Shown here piece by piece: positions 42,454 through 44,358 of a stretch of 44,358 nt of DNA (its first letter is position 1; the number at the start of each line of letters is the position of its first letter). This stretch comes from Candidatus Cloacimonadota bacterium. GTDB lineage: Bacteria > Cloacimonadota > Cloacimonadia > Cloacimonadales > TCS61. Position numbers and translations under genes: made by a program. The DNA lies in assembly GCA_021735645.1 (NCBI GenBank), contig JAIPGP010000021.1:1-44358 (forward strand), read 5' to 3'. Below the pieces are notes generated by a model that worked only from the letters and a program-made list of their open reading frames with translations, was not told the DNA's origin and ran no database searches.

Positions 42454-43805
42454 AAAATTATGACGTAATCATTATCGGAGGAGGACCCTCTGGTATTATC
42501 GCTGGTGTAACCGGCAAAAAACAAAATCCTGATAAAAGCTTCCTCATGATCAAAGAAGAAGCCAAAGGGCTTGTACCATGCGGTATTCCCTACATTTTCC
42601 ACGATCTGGGAAAAGTTGACAAAAATGTTATGGGACCCAAACCATTTGTCGATGCTGGTGGCGAAGTTGTTATTGACCAGGTAATTGCTATTGATCTGGA
42701 AAATAGTTCTCTGAAAACCATGAACGGCAAAGAATTCAGTTATCAAAAACTGGTATTTGCCACCGGCTCTATCCCAATCGTGCCCACTTTTATCCCCGGA
42801 TATGAACTCGATGGTGTGGAATATATCATCAAAAGCTATGATTATATCGAAAAACTGAAAACCAGAACTGATGCAGCAAAAAACATTGTTGTGATCGGTG
42901 GTGGGTTTATTGGTGTAGAAGTTGCTGAACAGCTTGCCAAATTTGCTGATAAAACTGTTACGCTGGTGGAAATGGAAAGCTGCTGCCTCTTCCGCGCTTT
43001 CTCCAAAGATATCGCAGATTTAGCTGATGAAGCTATCCGCTCAACTGGCATCAATCTGAAGACCGGCTGCAAAGTCACTGAAATCCTGGGGAAAGACAAT
43101 AAAGTTATCAGTGTCCGACTTTCTGACGGCTCTGAAATCACTGCCGATATGGTGATAGCAGCTATTGGCTATAAACCAAATACCGGCTTGGCAAAAGCTG
43201 CCGGTCTACCAGTAAATAAGCATAATGCCATTATCGTTGACCGCTATATGAGAACACCGCAGAAAGATGTTTTTGCCATTGGCGACTGCTCAGAAACTAC
43301 TGGCTTTATCACCGGACGTACAGATAATATCATGCTGGCTTCTACGGCTACTGCTGAAGCACGTATTTTGGGATATAACCTGTTCAGTATCAATCTTCTG
43401 CGAAATTTCGCCGGCACGCTTTCCGTGTTTTCTACTAAAATCGGTGGCATTGCCTTCGCTTCTGCCGGTGCGATTGAGCAATCTGCCCAGGAAGCTGGAG
43501 TGCAATATGTGATCGGTACATTCCAGGACGTAGATCGCCATCCCGGAACGCTGCCAGATACTTCCAAAATGCTGGTAAAACTCACTGTTTCGCCTCAGGA
43601 TCATTCTATTATCGGTGGCGAAATAGTTGGTGGTGATTCCACTGGTGAATTGATCAATGTAGTAGCTCTGGCTATTCAGAAACATGTGACAGTATATGAA
43701 TTGATCTCCTTCCAGGTTGGCACGCATCCCCTGCTTACTACAGCACCCACCAAATATCTACTCATCAAAGCTGCTGAAAACGCAATTGCCAAACTCAAGA
43801 AATAG
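42450..43805 (+). CDS. Class III pyridine nucleotide-disulfide oxidoreductase (NADH oxidase / CoA-disulfide reductase type)
   Basis: A 451-aa flavoprotein. N-terminal FAD motif IIIGGGPSGIIAG (7-19), a single redox cysteine at C44 in VPCGIPY, an NAD(P)H-binding motif VVIGGGFIGVEVAEQL (around 149-164), the ATG-like FATGSIP, and the second FAD motif VFAIGDCSE. The C-terminal dimerisation domain ends near THPLLTTAPTKYLL. C44 alone in that place defines the class III group (NADH oxidase/peroxidase, CoA-disulfide and persulfide reductases); which reaction is run is not clear. Its ATG overlaps the MFS stop by 4 bp. A strong terminator follows. Confidence 0.92.
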   Translation: MKNYDVIIIGGGPSGIIAGVTGKKQNPDKSFLMIKEEAKGLVPCGIPYIFHDLGKVDKNVMGPKPFVDAGGEVVIDQVIAIDLENSSLKTMNGKEFSYQKLVFATGSIPIVPTFIPGYELDGVEYIIKSYDYIEKLKTRTDAAKNIVVIGGGFIGVEVAEQLAKFADKTVTLVEMESCCLFRAFSKDIADLADEAIRSTGINLKTGCKVTEILGKDNKVISVRLSDGSEITADMVIAAIGYKPNTGLAKAAGLPVNKHNAIIVDRYMRTPQKDVFAIGDCSETTGFITGRTDNIMLASTATAEARILGYNLFSINLLRNFAGTLSVFSTKIGGIAFASAGAIEQSAQEAGVQYVIGTFQDVDRHPGTLPDTSKMLVKLTVSPQDHSIIGGEIVGGDSTGELINVVALAIQKHVTVYELISFQVGTHPLLTTAPTKYLLIKAAENAIAKLKK

Positions 43806-43830
43806 ATAAATAGTAAATATCTTTATAGTA

Positions 43831-43864
43831 AAAAAGGCAGATTTTCCCATCTGCCTTTTTTATC
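43831..43864 (+). terminator. Terminator of the reductase operon
   Basis: AAAAAGGCAGAT (43831-43842) pairs perfectly with ATCTGCCTTTTT (43849-43860) around a 6-nt loop, with the T-run built into the stem end. It lies 26 bp after the stop and would also work on the minus strand. Confidence 0.9.
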
Positions 43865-43879
43865 ATCAACATCCCCCTC

Positions 43880-44358
43880 CCTCAACTAAGTCATAAGTGT
43901 ACCGCTGGCGTATTCCGCAAGTGGGACGCTAATGACGACCATCCCTCCTGATACCCAATCAGTCAATGTCGTCTTCTTACATCACATTCCTCTGTGTTCT
44001 CTGTGCCCTCTGTGGTAAAAAAAACTCTTGCATTACATTAATCCGCACAAATCCCCAAAATCCGCGTCATCTGTGTTCTATCTTCTACCAACCTTCCCGC
44101 ATTCCCGCCCCACCTGCGAAATACACCGGTGGTGCACGTTTGCTTTTCTAAGTGCCCGTGCAACGCTAACGGTACTCCGGAAGTGTGGCGCAGGAAACGA
44201 CCAATTCATCACAAAACTACGATAATACTTTTTCCTATCTTATCCGCACAAATCCCAAAAATCCGCGTCATCCGTGTTCTATATTCAGTCCCGGGGTATG
44301 GTTCAAAAGTCCTGGCATGCCGTCGTTCTTACATCACATTCCTCTGTGTTCTCTGTGC
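43880..44358. repeat. Repeat block related to 27 kb, running off the window end
   Basis: No credible gene is seen. A CTCTGTG array with an exact 9-nt step (43990, 43999, 44008) is followed by one full ~201-bp unit (about 44049-44250) nearly identical in its core to those at 27.2-27.6 kb, then a partial unit. TCCCTCCTGAT, a CAGTCAA/AATGTCG stretch (43944-43975) and the CCCGGG block near 44290 also match the 27-kb region. A diverged form of the unit's GGAAGTG/ACGACC core appears at about 43915-43941. The last bases enter another CTCTGTG pair. Confidence 0.88.

Overview
The window looks like chromosomal DNA from a Gram-negative member of the FCB (Fibrobacteres-Chlorobi-Bacteroidetes) superphylum, most likely a Cloacimonadota-type bacterium. 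The evidence is the set of large secreted proteins ending in a Por/T9SS-like C-terminal sorting domain (YPNPF start, 'IVIYNIKGQKVR' core, GVYFY near the end), FadL-like and Wzi-like outer-membrane barrels, Ig-like and LruC-type lipoproteins, AT-rich DNA and strong GGAG/GGAGG ribosome sites. The phylum call is inference; no rRNA lies in the window. I see no phage, plasmid, insertion sequence or CRISPR array.

Layout. 0.5-3.4 kb: a lysine-tailed unknown protein followed by urocanate hydratase (hutU). 3.9-7.4 kb: a small two-helix membrane protein, then ybaB-recR-ribE and an Ig-like lipoprotein. 7.6-19.4 kb: one ~12 kb run of four secreted proteins, of which three are tandem paralogues (~980 aa, about a dozen ~70-residue repeats each) and the fourth is a BNR-like protein; all four end in a sorting domain. 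19.5-26.7 kb, minus strand: a PEGA-array/FadL-barrel fusion, a normal FadL-like porin related to it, a GT2 glycosyltransferase and a Wzi-like barrel. 26.7-27.9 kb: gene-free repeat DNA. 27.9-30.8 kb: a MacB/LolD-type ABC ATPase and permease plus a YihY membrane protein. 30.8-31.1 kb: tRNA-Ser(GGA) and tRNA-Leu(CAG). 31.3-37.9 kb: tilS-hpt-ftsH, a GtrA-like protein, a UGM-like FAD protein and hslV (without hslU). 38.1-39.7 kb: an LruC-domain lipoprotein. 39.7-40.8 kb: gene-free. 40.8-43.8 kb: an overlapping operon of a DUF134 regulator, a fosmidomycin-resistance-like MFS transporter and a class III flavin disulfide reductase. 43.9 kb to the end: the same repeat DNA as at 27 kb.

The most unexplained signal is in the intergenic DNA. 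At least seven intergenic sites carry short arrays with an exact 9-nt period. The unit differs between sites (TATAGGTCT, ATGGACnnn/GTCCATnnn, CACTGACnn/GTCCGTGnn, CTCTGTGnn), yet within a site the same word is repeated, and in several sites a second arm carries its reverse complement, so the whole element can fold into a hairpin. Most sit just downstream of transcription units. A separate ~201-bp repeat with an internal hairpin is tandem at 27.2-27.6 kb and recurs at 44.0-44.3 kb. I do not know an established name or function for either. The other main oddity is the PEGA-FadL fusion next to its porin paralogue.
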